Virus record (IMG/VR): IMGVR_UViG_3300049432_000208
Coordinates: 1 to 32,701 of that record
Source: a virus
Length of the DNA: 32,701 bases
Strand: one strand, 5' to 3'
Shown: piece after piece, positions 14,635 to 22,453 of the stretch
How the letters are laid out: every line of letters begins with the position of its first letter
How positions within the stretch are numbered: the stretch's first letter is position 1
Notes under the pieces: model-generated
Database searches by the model: none
What the model was told of the DNA's origin: nothing
What the model saw: the letters and a program-made list of their open reading frames with translations, nothing else
Program-made: the position numbers and the translations under genes

Positions 14635-15294
14635 TTAAATCGCGTGGTCAATCCCATCGCGCACGTAACTAACCGGGTCGCCCAGGAAGTCCATCGGCAC
14701 GCGGTTGCCGTAGCGTCCTCCGAGTCGCTGACCTGTATCGTTTGGCGAGTCAGGGTCTGTGTATCCACCGCCGCCGGTACGATTAGGGCCGAAACCTGTC
14801 CGTCCGGTGGTGATGTTCTCGCGCCAGGGAAAGGCTGAGGCGATGGTTTCGCCGGAGATGATCACCGAGTCAGGATCTGCCAGTAGCTCAAATGAGGCTT
14901 GCGCTTCGTCAACTTCACTGGCAGCCAGCTCGCCCTGGCACTTGGCGTCATAGTAAGAAAGAAGCGTATCGCGATCAGTAAAAATCACTCCCCAGATCGC
15001 TCGCGCTCCGTCCATCTGTCTTGTCGAACTGGAGAGGAGTTCACCGATTGCCCTGTCGGCGTTCTGTATTTTGAACTCAACGACATCTGCTTCCAGCCCA
15101 AGAGATGTGGAGAAAGGCGACGGATCTTTCATGTCGCTGTTGTAAACCTGCTCCTCCGGCACATCCACCGTGAGCTGACCGGTCGAGAGATGTAATTCAG
15201 TTTCGCTGGTGAGCGTGATGTCCACGCACGAATGGTGAATCAAGTGGCCGGAGTCAATGAGCGTCTGGAGTGCGGGTCTGACTTCTCTTGGCAT
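14635..15294 (-). CDS. Minor tail protein after the tape measure (219 aa)
   Basis: The ATG overlaps the tape-measure stop (TAATG). The N-terminal half (LIDSGHLIHHSCVDITLTS...LHLSTGQLTVDVPEE...VVEFKIQNADRAIGELL) has strand patterns seen in minor tail proteins of the DUF2163/BR0599 sort that follow the tape measure in many siphoviruses. The C-terminal 60 residues are Gly/Thr/Pro-rich and probably flexible. No catalytic Cys-His-Asp set of an NlpC peptidase was found. Confidence 0.6.
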   Translation of the reverse strand: MPREVRPALQTLIDSGHLIHHSCVDITLTSETELHLSTGQLTVDVPEEQVYNSDMKDPSPFSTSLGLEADVVEFKIQNADRAIGELLSSSTRQMDGARAIWGVIFTDRDTLLSYYDAKCQGELAASEVDEAQASFELLADPDSVIISGETIASAFPWRENITTGRTGFGPNRTGGGGYTDPDSPNDTGQRLGGRYGNRVPMDFLGDPVSYVRDGIDHAI

Positions 15295-18200
15295 TACAGT
15301 CCTTTCCTCCTTCGCTTCTTTCTGACCACGCCGACAACCGCGTCCGCAAAGTCCTGCGAGCGAACGAGGGCGCTGTACCCTCTGCCGTCTTCGTTCTCGA
15401 TGAGTTCAATGCTCTCGATGCGCAGCGTCGGTAAGCCGCCCTGCACCGTGCTGCCGTCAGCTGTGCCGCCGTTTGCCAGCCCGGGCACGCGCTTGGCCTG
15501 AAGGTAGCCTGAGATGGGTCTCCACACGTCGGGCGTGAGCACCACTTCGTTGCCGGTGACGCGGATGAGTTTGTCGTCTTTTCTGTCGTAAGATCCCGGC
15601 ACCAATCCTGAGAAGGTCGAGCCGCCCATGCTGTAAGCCTTGAAAGCAGAGTTGGCGGCGAAGGCCGAGGCCACACTTCCACCATCAGCGAAGACGGGAC
15701 GCATCCGGTTGCGATTATTGGCGCGCGTGGTCTGTTCGGAAGCGGCCTTTTCGATGTAGCCGATGATGGGCGCGAAGTGGCTCCATGTTTCCATGTGGTG
15801 CCGCTTGGTCTTGCTGTCCTTGATGCCGTTGCCTACCTCGACCCACTGACTATGCAACTGCGCAATCTCAGAGCGCGCCTGCGTGCCGGTCATCTGGTCG
15901 GTCTGGACAGCAGCGAGGATCGCCCACAGTCTGTCGCGTGTGCTTCCGGTGGCCGCGTCTCTGGTCTTCTCATCCTTCTTGCGCTGCGCGTCACGATTCA
16001 TAAAGTAAGCGCCAATCAGCAGCGCACCTGCGATAGGAGCTATGAAGGGCAATGCACCGGCGATGCCTGCGGCTATTCCACCCAGACTGCCAAGGCCAGC
16101 AAAACCGCCCATGATGGCACCGTAACCGGCAAGGCCAGCAGACAGCCCCAAAGCGCCGCCCGCGATAGATCCAATCCCGCTGGCTGCGCCGGAGGCCTGG
16201 AAGAAGCCACCACCGAGCGAAGCACCTGCGCCGAGACCCAACATCGGTAACAGGCCGGCGATAGATGCGCCCATGCCAGTGCGAGCTGCGCCGTGAATGG
16301 CTTCGTGTCCTGCCGATGCTCCCAGCGATCCAAGTGCGACACTGCCGTTAATGGTCGCGCCTGCGCTCACGCTGGCCGGAGAAGAGGCGTTGCTGCTACC
16401 ACCGCCTGTGATGCGACTAATGACGCTCGACACCAGCGACCCGATGCCACCACCTCCGCCGCCGCCGACAGCGGCCACGCCGCCTCCAATCGCTCCACCG
16501 GAGGCCGTCGCCGTGCCGCCTTTACCCAGACCTTTCAGCACAGAATTAAGGATGCCGGAGAGGACTTCCCGCACCCGGCTTTGCAGGTAATCGACGACGA
16601 TGTCTTTCCAGAGCTGGTTAAAGCCGGACTTGATCTCCTGCCACGCCCCCTTGAAATCATTGTTGAGCACCCTGCCGAGCGCGCCACCGAAGATGTCTTC
16701 TATCGAATCGGCATAACCCTGCATGGTGTCGGCAAGCATCTCCCATGCGTCGCGCTGCGCAAGGATGGCGTCAACCTCGGAGGCTCGAAGAAGAAGCTGC
16801 TCGCGCATCTCTGTGCTGAGGTTGGCGTAGGCTTCGCCTTCCAACTCCTTCTCGATTCGTGACCGCTCAGTCTTGTTGTTGCTGTCATCAAGTTTGCCGT
16901 TTAACTCAGTCAGAATAGAACTATATTGGTCAGCCGATTTCTTCTGCTGTTCGGTTGCGTCTTGCGTAGCAGTAGCATCTGCTGAGCGACTTATCCCGGC
17001 AACAAACTTATCCCACTCAGCATCAGTCATTCCTTGACGTGGGCGCGCGCCGGAGAGATTGATTATCCTTTCAAGTGCTAACCCGATGGCTTGTAGTCGC
17101 GCTGGCTCTGGCAGGCTTTTTACCGATTCGACCACGTTCTTAAGCGGATCAAGCTGGCTTAAAGTCAGACCTATTTCTTTGACGGAACTTAATTGTTCGA
17201 TGAATTTTTGTAAGTGGGTGTCGCCACCTTTCCCGTTGAGTTCAGCCAAAGACCGAAGAGTTTGGTCAGTCATCTCAGCAATGGATTTAGATAGAGCTTC
17301 AGCGTTTGCTCGCGTTTTTTGGGTAGCTGACATTGCATCAACTGAACGCCACGCCTCACGAAGTTGATTAACCGCATTCTTATTTTCGTCAAGAGCAGTC
17401 GCAGTTGCTGTGCTTTCGAGTCGCGCTTGCTCCATCCGCAAGTTGAATTTCTGAACTTCCGTTGCGCCCTCACCTAAGCCGGTAGAAAGTTCTTTTTGGC
17501 GTTTCCGAACCTCAACTAACTGTGAGGCAAGCTGAGTAGAAACATCTTTGCTTGCTTTCTGAGTATCAAGCTCCTTAGCTTTAGCAAGAGCAGATTCATA
17601 GATAGTTATGATGTTCTTTTTAATGGCATCATCGGTAGAAGTGATGCCTTCACGAAAGAACTGTTCTTGAACAGCCGCAAGTTCAGTTGTATTTCCTAAC
17701 GTGCGTAGCCTTGATTCAACGTCAGCGAGAATATCTTTATATTGCTTCAGTTCGTCAGTTTCACGCTTTCGTGTTCCGCCTCTTACACTTTTACTTGTAT
17801 TAGTAGAAGGCGGAGCAACTGGCACTTGATTGAATCCTTCAGCAAATCCGCCACTTGCCGATGAGCCTGCGAAACGCAGCGCGGATGCTGCCGCTCTGTC
17901 ATAGGCAGCTGCAATGATTTCCAATTCCTGAGCCAGCATTCCGCCAGCTTTAAGAAATTCAACGGCTGCATCACGGCTATAACCAAGAGCGTTGGCAACT
18001 CTTACGTTCTTGTCAATGTTTAGCGTTAGCTCTTTGTTTAGACTGGCAATGCTAGATTCATTGTTAACAATGATCTCGCTTTGCATCTTAATTTCTTCGC
18101 TGAGGTTATCCATCCTCTCAGTCACCGGGTTATACACTTCGGTGATACCCGACTTGAGAAGTTGATAGGAACGATCAATGTTCATTCGATGGGCAGTAGT

Positions 18201-19838
18201 ATTGTCGTTCAAATACTTAATACTTTTGCTCTGTTGAACTATTCCGTCAGACGTGATTCGGAGGGTAGCCTGCAAAGCCGCCTGACTATTTGCCAGCTTG
18301 TTGTCAATAACCGCTGACAATGCAGTGACGGCATCTCCTTCCTCTTTCAAACTTTTAATATATGCCTGAGTAGCGGGGTCTAATCGTCCGATGACAGCAT
18401 TAAGGTTGTCATGCTTCATTGCTGACTGGTCTAGGGCAGCAGAAACCTCTTTGGCCTCCTTATGTGTCTGCGCTTGAGACTCTATGAAAGCCATCGTTAT
18501 GTTGTTGGCTTTTGTAGAAGCTGACTCATAAGAAAGAATGGCATAAAGAGCAATGCCAATTCCGGCAGCTACAGCGATCCAGCCGAGATTAGTTAGAGTG
18601 AGCAGGCCAGCTACCTTACTCAGACCGCCGCCAAGCACAAGGAATTGCGCCTGAAGAAAGCCGACAGCGGCAGTCAAACCGCCAATCGTTATTGCAAGTG
18701 GGCCAACTATCGCCAGCACTCCACCTAAAATCAACAGAGTTTTTTGAACGCCGGGAGGGAGGGAGGCGAAGGCATTAACTAAACCTTCAATTTTTTCCGC
18801 CGCGAAACTGAGAACTGAAGATACGGCGGGAAGTATAGCCTTGCCGACTTTTGCAAATGCGATGTCAACCGTATCAGCGAAGTTTTCAAGTTCATTCTGA
18901 ATGCCACCCGTCATCTTCGGCAGCTTCTCCAACTCAGCAACCATCTTGTTCATGAACTGTTCAGTTGATAAGCCGAGTTCTTGTAGTTGCTTTGTGTCAA
19001 CCGTTCCGAAAGCATCTTTGAGAGCTTTGCCGACGGCAGGCGCGGCTTCAATAATTGGTCGAAGGTCTTGAGAAAGTATCTTCGACTTGCTTGCCATTTG
19101 CCCCAACTGAATCGTTATCCGTTCAAGTTCAGCTTTCCCTCCACCCGTAAACGCAACGGCATTTCCGAAGGCGATGAGATAGCGTTCCGCCTGCTGTGCG
19201 CTGAAACCAACTGCCTGTAGTCGGATTGAGCCTTGAATGGCCTCTCTAAAGCCTAAACCGGGTAGCTTGGCAACTTCACGAAGCGACACCAACCGCTTTT
19301 CGACAGCCTCCGCCGAACCTTCGACGGCAAATAGCCCGCGCTTTAACGAGTCGTATTTGACGGCACTTTCTATGGCTGCTTTACCAGCAGCTACAAGCGG
19401 AAGGGTGAGAGCGGCACTCAGACCGCCACCGACCACCATCAGACTTCTGCCTGCTGCCTGAACTCGCTTAATGCTTTGCTCTGCCGCACGAACTTTATCG
19501 CCCTCAGCTTTGAGGTAGCTATCAGCAGCACGTTGAGCTTCACGAATCTGAACTTGAGCTAGTTGTCGCGCTGAGCGTTCACGAAGACGATCTTGCTGTT
19601 CCGCTTGCCGCGCAGTTTGATTATGGATGCGTTCAACTTGGGCTGCGTATCGTCGCTCTTGCTCAAGAAGTTTCTGTGTGTTGTTGGATGTAGGATTAAC
19701 GCGAGGGTTAGCGGCGGAGGAAGCCTGTTGTCTCATGCGCTCGACGTTAGAGTTGACAGACTTAATGCCTTTCGCCGTTCGGTCAGAAACCGAAATGGGT
19801 ATAACTATTTCGTAGTCACTCTCTCTGCCGCGCATCAT
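15294..19838 (-). CDS. Tail tape measure protein (1,514 aa)
   Basis: It is a very long protein with an N-terminal coiled coil (about 20-130), a tape-measure family region (about 130-330, LREVAKLPGLGFREAIQGSI, then GQMASKSKILSQDLRPIIE), hydrophobic segments around 340-440, long charged helices to about 1,080, and a Gly/Ala-rich hydrophobic stretch (about 1,140-1,330) before a compact C-terminus. These are the hallmarks of siphovirus tape measures, and the length sets tail length: at about 0.15 nm per residue this implies a tail near 220 nm (estimate). The first ~950 codons look clearly less GC-rich than the last third, so the gene may be mosaic. It is preceded by a terminator hairpin. Confidence 0.92.
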   Translation of the reverse strand: MMRGRESDYEIVIPISVSDRTAKGIKSVNSNVERMRQQASSAANPRVNPTSNNTQKLLEQERRYAAQVERIHNQTARQAEQQDRLRERSARQLAQVQIREAQRAADSYLKAEGDKVRAAEQSIKRVQAAGRSLMVVGGGLSAALTLPLVAAGKAAIESAVKYDSLKRGLFAVEGSAEAVEKRLVSLREVAKLPGLGFREAIQGSIRLQAVGFSAQQAERYLIAFGNAVAFTGGGKAELERITIQLGQMASKSKILSQDLRPIIEAAPAVGKALKDAFGTVDTKQLQELGLSTEQFMNKMVAELEKLPKMTGGIQNELENFADTVDIAFAKVGKAILPAVSSVLSFAAEKIEGLVNAFASLPPGVQKTLLILGGVLAIVGPLAITIGGLTAAVGFLQAQFLVLGGGLSKVAGLLTLTNLGWIAVAAGIGIALYAILSYESASTKANNITMAFIESQAQTHKEAKEVSAALDQSAMKHDNLNAVIGRLDPATQAYIKSLKEEGDAVTALSAVIDNKLANSQAALQATLRITSDGIVQQSKSIKYLNDNTTAHRMNIDRSYQLLKSGITEVYNPVTERMDNLSEEIKMQSEIIVNNESSIASLNKELTLNIDKNVRVANALGYSRDAAVEFLKAGGMLAQELEIIAAAYDRAAASALRFAGSSASGGFAEGFNQVPVAPPSTNTSKSVRGGTRKRETDELKQYKDILADVESRLRTLGNTTELAAVQEQFFREGITSTDDAIKKNIITIYESALAKAKELDTQKASKDVSTQLASQLVEVRKRQKELSTGLGEGATEVQKFNLRMEQARLESTATATALDENKNAVNQLREAWRSVDAMSATQKTRANAEALSKSIAEMTDQTLRSLAELNGKGGDTHLQKFIEQLSSVKEIGLTLSQLDPLKNVVESVKSLPEPARLQAIGLALERIINLSGARPRQGMTDAEWDKFVAGISRSADATATQDATEQQKKSADQYSSILTELNGKLDDSNNKTERSRIEKELEGEAYANLSTEMREQLLLRASEVDAILAQRDAWEMLADTMQGYADSIEDIFGGALGRVLNNDFKGAWQEIKSGFNQLWKDIVVDYLQSRVREVLSGILNSVLKGLGKGGTATASGGAIGGGVAAVGGGGGGGIGSLVSSVISRITGGGSSNASSPASVSAGATINGSVALGSLGASAGHEAIHGAARTGMGASIAGLLPMLGLGAGASLGGGFFQASGAASGIGSIAGGALGLSAGLAGYGAIMGGFAGLGSLGGIAAGIAGALPFIAPIAGALLIGAYFMNRDAQRKKDEKTRDAATGSTRDRLWAILAAVQTDQMTGTQARSEIAQLHSQWVEVGNGIKDSKTKRHHMETWSHFAPIIGYIEKAASEQTTRANNRNRMRPVFADGGSVASAFAANSAFKAYSMGGSTFSGLVPGSYDRKDDKLIRVTGNEVVLTPDVWRPISGYLQAKRVPGLANGGTADGSTVQGGLPTLRIESIELIENEDGRGYSALVRSQDFADAVVGVVRKKRRRKGL

Positions 19839-19849
19839 TTATCCCCGAA

Positions 19850-19893
19850 ACACAAAACCCCGCGAGAAAATCACTCAAGATTTCCGTCGCGGG
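19850..19893 (-). terminator. Terminator/attenuator immediately before the tape measure gene
   Basis: On the minus strand CCCGCGA (19893-19887) pairs with TCGCGGG (19865-19859) and is followed by GTTTTGTGTTT, ending a dozen bases before the tape measure ATG. It closes the small HTH operon. Its sequence is related to the hairpin before the 350-aa gene at 23866-23914. Confidence 0.7.
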
Positions 19894-19944
19894 ATTGAAT
19901 ATTGGCTTCAGGGAATGAAGCACTGGTTGTCGAAAGGGATTATA

Positions 19945-20115
19945 TCATTTAGCGACCATGCCGTCTATACATCCTTCTATAAAATATTGTCCTTCGATGT
20001 GAGCTATCATTGATGATGGCTTACCTATCGGAATTTGTAGGAGTGCCGCAAGAGCGACAAGCGACCCTAAAATCCCAACAACATCCTTCCAGCGTGAATA
20101 ATGCCTACTCGACAT
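19945..20115 (-). CDS. 56-aa single-pass membrane protein
   Basis: An ATG-started frame on the minus strand: a basic N-terminus (SSRHYSRWK), one membrane helix (about 11-29, DVVGILGSLVALAALLQIP) and a short polar tail. There is no clear ribosome site, which lowers confidence. It is third in line after the HTH regulator and the 50-aa gene and ahead of the terminator before the tape measure. It could be a small membrane moron or holin-like protein; nothing decides this. Confidence 0.45.
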   Translation of the reverse strand: MSSRHYSRWKDVVGILGSLVALAALLQIPIGKPSSMIAHIEGQYFIEGCIDGMVAK

Positions 20116-20136
20116 GCGCCGGATGCTATCACAGGC

Positions 20137-20289
20137 TTACCTATTTGTCTTCTGCTTCTTTTCTAACTTTTCGAGAGCCTTGCGAGCGCCTTCTGAGGTA
20201 GGTATCTGCTGAGCGGTATAGTTCCGCACGTCAGCCTTTATTTTGCTCTGCTGAGTTTCGATGAACTTGCGCGCGTCGTCGGGCTTCAC
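20137..20289 (-). CDS. 50-aa charged helical protein coupled to the HTH regulator
   Basis: The GTG start overlaps the stop of the HTH gene (GTGA). The product is almost entirely helical and charged (KPDDARKFIETQQSKIKAD, later EGARKALEKLEKKQKT), with no Cys and no membrane segment. Coupling to the regulator suggests a partner or modulator. Function unknown. Confidence 0.5.
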   Translation of the reverse strand: MKPDDARKFIETQQSKIKADVRNYTAQQIPTSEGARKALEKLEKKQKTNR

Positions 20290-20486
20290 TTTGCCTTACC
20301 ACCTTTCTTCTTCGTCGCTGGCCTGCCAACTTTCCGCTCTGCTACCAGCTTCAAGTCCGACTCTTTAACCAGATAGACCTTCCCATATTTCTGCGCTGGC
20401 AAACGTCCTGCCGTGATGAGAGCGTTAATGCGCGAGCGATGCACACCTAACCTATCAGCCACTTCCTGAGTCGTCAGTAGATTCAT
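20286..20486 (-). CDS. Excisionase/MerR-like HTH DNA-binding protein
   Basis: 66 aa from the ATG at 20486; the frame extends to 20561, but that would overlap its own predicted promoter. Residues 3-50 form the winged HTH of the excisionase/MerR type: LLTTQEVADRLGVHRSRINALITAGRLPAQKYGKVYLVKESDL in pieces, with the usual 'AGRLPA' turn and wing. A Lys/Arg-rich tail with a GRPATKKK AT-hook-like motif follows. It probably regulates the divergent promoters at 20539-20606, where two identical 13-bp sites lie; a role as excisionase is possible, but no integrase is in the window. Confidence 0.8.
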   Translation of the reverse strand: MNLLTTQEVADRLGVHRSRINALITAGRLPAQKYGKVYLVKESDLKLVAERKVGRPATKKKGGKAK

Positions 20487-20538
20487 GGGCTGCATTATAG
20501 GCGAGACGAGTTGTGATGTGGTAGTGAACATGCGTGGA

Positions 20539-20567
20539 ATTATATCGAAACTATATAGCAATGTCTA
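20539..20567 (-). promoter_or_regulatory. Sigma70-type promoter of the HTH operon
   Basis: On the minus strand, TAGACA (20567-20562) and TATAAT (20544-20539) are spaced by 17 bp. The start site would be some 45 bases before the HTH gene ATG. A 13-bp operator candidate (20548-20560) fills the spacer. Confidence 0.7.
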
Positions 20568-20595
20568 GGAATTTTCTTGACAAAACTATATAGCA
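20548..20595. repeat. Pair of 13-bp operator candidates (AAACTATATAGCA)
   Basis: Two identical direct copies, 20548-20560 and 20583-20595, are 35 bp apart; each contains the palindrome CTATATAG and is followed closely by GTCTA. One lies in the spacer of the leftward promoter and the other in the spacer of the rightward promoter. Binding between -35 and -10 is the way MerR-type regulators act. Confidence 0.75.
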
Positions 20596-20606
20596 GTCTA
20601 TATAAT
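20577..20606 (+). promoter_or_regulatory. Consensus sigma70 promoter of the plus-strand module
   Basis: A perfect TTGACA (20577-20582) and a perfect TATAAT (20601-20606) with an 18-bp spacer, which contains the second operator copy. It drives the genes from 20694 onward. A promoter this strong would need repression. Confidence 0.85.
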
Positions 20607-20625
20607 TCTCGACATCGAAACAATA

Positions 20626-20660
20626 AAGGCCAGCTATCCCGCGAAGAATGAACTGGCCTT
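20626..20660 (+). other. Leader hairpin
   Basis: AAGGCCAG (20626-20633) pairs with CTGGCCTT (20653-20660) in the untranslated leader of the 77-aa gene. No T-run follows; it may stabilise the transcript. Confidence 0.4.
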
Positions 20661-20693
20661 AAACACCGAATCAACCCTTGAAAGGAATAACCG

Positions 20694-20927
20694 ATGCAAA
20701 CGCATTCTATCACATATCGCACTCCGCGAAAATCAAACACACACAACCAGCCGCTACGCGCTGGCGATGTGGTTCTCGTCAATGATGCCATCTCAGGCCG
20801 CCGCGAGCGGTATCAACTGGCTGATGTAGTCGAGAGGGACGGTCACTTGCGAGTCCGTCTCATCGGCATGAACTTCTACTTTGCTGCGAGCCTTGTTCAA
20901 AGAGTGGAGGTGCGCGATGCAGACTAA
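20694..20927 (+). CDS. 77-aa small beta-rich protein
   Basis: The ATG follows AAGGAAT by about 6 bases and lies 80-90 bases after the consensus promoter. After a basic polar start, residues 22-70 look like a small SH3-type barrel (LRAGDVVLVND, RYQLADVVERDGHLRVRLIG, FAASLVQRVEV). Such barrels are frequent in small phage proteins that bind nucleic acid or other proteins. No specific family recognised. The end overlaps the next gene by 11 bp. Confidence 0.6.
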   Translation: MQTHSITYRTPRKSNTHNQPLRAGDVVLVNDAISGRRERYQLADVVERDGHLRVRLIGMNFYFAASLVQRVEVRDAD

Positions 20928-21267
20928 GAAGACCGCCGCCAAGAAAAAGGCGGCGACCAAGCCCATCATTCCCCCTAAGCCTCCGTATTACGAATACAAC
21001 TACAGATTTCCCCTCGCCGGAAAAGAGGTGGCTGAACTTGCTGATTCCATCATTAACGGGCTGATTGAGATTGACGGCGACGAAGAAGTGGGAGCGGTTT
21101 TGCTCATGCTCAACATCTTCGCTTATGAAGAAAACCCAAAGGTGCGTCATGACAATTTCGAGATTTTCAGAGATAGGCTTCTGCCTTACTCGTCGGCAAT
21201 TCAAAACGCATCTATGGGGCTGACCCAAAAATGTTTCCGAAAGGTCAAGATCTCATGTGCGGAATGA
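20917..21267 (+). CDS. 116-aa hypothetical protein with Lys-rich N-terminus
   Basis: The ATG at 20917 is preceded by GTGGAGG; a longer frame to 20881 exists but lacks a ribosome site. The first 20 residues are Lys/Ala/Thr-rich (histone-tail-like), then come Pro and Tyr residues and a helical, acidic body (ELADSIINGLIEIDGDEEVGAVLLMLNIFAYEE). No known domain. The stop overlaps the ATG of the next gene. Confidence 0.55.
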   Translation: MQTKKTAAKKKAATKPIIPPKPPYYEYNYRFPLAGKEVAELADSIINGLIEIDGDEEVGAVLLMLNIFAYEENPKVRHDNFEIFRDRLLPYSSAIQNASMGLTQKCFRKVKISCAE

Positions 21268-21434
21268 AAGCGACCAAAGATGCACAGGAGGTGAAGGCTC
21301 AACACCTTCACCTCTGTAATCTCTGCATGAATGAATTCAATTGTAGCGGCGACGATTGTTCGGAGTTTGAATTTCAGACTTGTCCTGAGTGTAAGAAGGC
21401 AAGCAAGCGTCGTCGTAAACAACCCAATAAATAA
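21264..21434 (+). CDS. Small Cys-rich zinc-finger-type protein (56 aa)
   Basis: The ATG at 21264 overlaps the previous stop (ATGA). An alternative ATG at 21231 would give 67 aa. The protein has CNLC, then two spaced Cys, then CPEC, i.e. four to six Cys for one zinc site, and a very basic C-terminus (KKASKRRRKQ) suited to nucleic-acid binding. One base separates it from the homing endonuclease start codon. Confidence 0.6.
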   Translation: MKATKDAQEVKAQHLHLCNLCMNEFNCSGDDCSEFEFQTCPECKKASKRRRKQPNK

Positions 21435-21435
21435 A

Positions 21436-22308
21436 ATGGCTATTAGAAAACACACGCTTAATGAATCAGCTTTTGATTCAATAACAGAAGAAAGTGCCTA
21501 CTGGATTGGCTTTTTCATGGCTGATGGTTGTATTACGACGCGCCTAAAGAAAGATGGCAAACCAATGCCGTCTTATATTCGCCTAGATTTAGCCGTACAA
21601 GATGTAGAACATGTAGAAAAGTTCAAAGCGTTTTTAGGTTCTACTCATAAAATTACTATAGGCCATAATGGCAAGAGTGCTGTTTTGGCAATTAGTTCGT
21701 TGCGACTTGCGAAAGCACTTGAGCAATTCGGCATCACGTCAAGAAAAACTCATTCTGCAAAGGTTATCGGATTAGAACAAAACAGGGATTTCTGGCGCGG
21801 ACTAATTGATGGCGACGGACATATTACTATTGCTCATGCGGGACGTAACCGGGCAGCAAAAGCAATGTTGAAATTATGTGGTTCAAAAGCCATGCTTATA
21901 CAATTCAGAGATTTTGTACAGACTCACTCTCCCGATTGTCGCATGTCAATTAAAGAGTATAGAGGTATTTATCATATTGCCATGTGTGGTAAATATGCTC
22001 GTCAAACAATCTCTGTTTTATATTCAGGCTGCTCTGAAGCTCTTGAACGGAAACGTCAAAAGGCTGTTGAAATCCTTAATAGTTTTCCTGCTCAAGATTG
22101 CTATGTATCCGAAACTGATAGGCAGGAATGGCTTACACAGTCGAAAGCGGCTCAAATACTAAGCATTGCGCGGTCAGGTATTCATAGACATATCAATGTT
22201 GGCCGCTTCAAAACTAAAATAATCTTAGGGCAAAGGTATGTGAGCAGAAAAGATGTTTTGAATTATGTGCCTTATGAAAACGGCAGAGGGCGTGGGGTGA
22301 AGGTATAA
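21436..22308 (+). CDS. LAGLIDADG homing endonuclease with C-terminal HTH
   Basis: 290 aa from the ATG at 21436. Two LAGLIDADG motifs are visible: AYWIGFFMADGCI (about 23-35) and DFWRGLIDGDGHI (about 117-129), with the catalytic Asp at each end, so this is a single-chain, two-motif enzyme. Residues about 235-280 (LTQSKAAQILSIARSGIHRHINVGRF ... VSRKDVLNYV) form a second DNA-binding HTH of the excisionase type, like that of the regulator at 20286. The gene is visibly more AT-rich than the phage genes around it, pointing to transfer. It is a freestanding gene; no intron or intein is evident at its borders. Confidence 0.88.
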   Translation: MAIRKHTLNESAFDSITEESAYWIGFFMADGCITTRLKKDGKPMPSYIRLDLAVQDVEHVEKFKAFLGSTHKITIGHNGKSAVLAISSLRLAKALEQFGITSRKTHSAKVIGLEQNRDFWRGLIDGDGHITIAHAGRNRAAKAMLKLCGSKAMLIQFRDFVQTHSPDCRMSIKEYRGIYHIAMCGKYARQTISVLYSGCSEALERKRQKAVEILNSFPAQDCYVSETDRQEWLTQSKAAQILSIARSGIHRHINVGRFKTKIILGQRYVSRKDVLNYVPYENGRGRGVKV

Positions 22309-22318
22309 AAAGAGCAGC

Positions 22319-22356
22319 ACCTAGAGCGCAGCATAAGCCACGCTCTAGGTTTCCCT
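22319..22356 (+). terminator. Bidirectional terminator after the homing endonuclease
   Basis: ACCTAGAGCG (22319-22328) pairs perfectly with CGCTCTAGGT (22341-22350), followed by TTCCCTT on the plus strand. On the minus strand a TTTTT lies a few bases beyond the stem. It separates the inserted plus-strand module from the late operon. A second small hairpin (TTCCCG-CGA-CGGGAA) follows within 30 bases. Confidence 0.75.
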
Positions 22357-22453
22357 TGCTACCCTTCCCGCGACGGGAAAACAAAAACAGTGTGTGTGTG
22401 AATCAATTTATTGCGGCTAACACTTCAAAATCTTCTTCGCGGCCTCTCACCCG

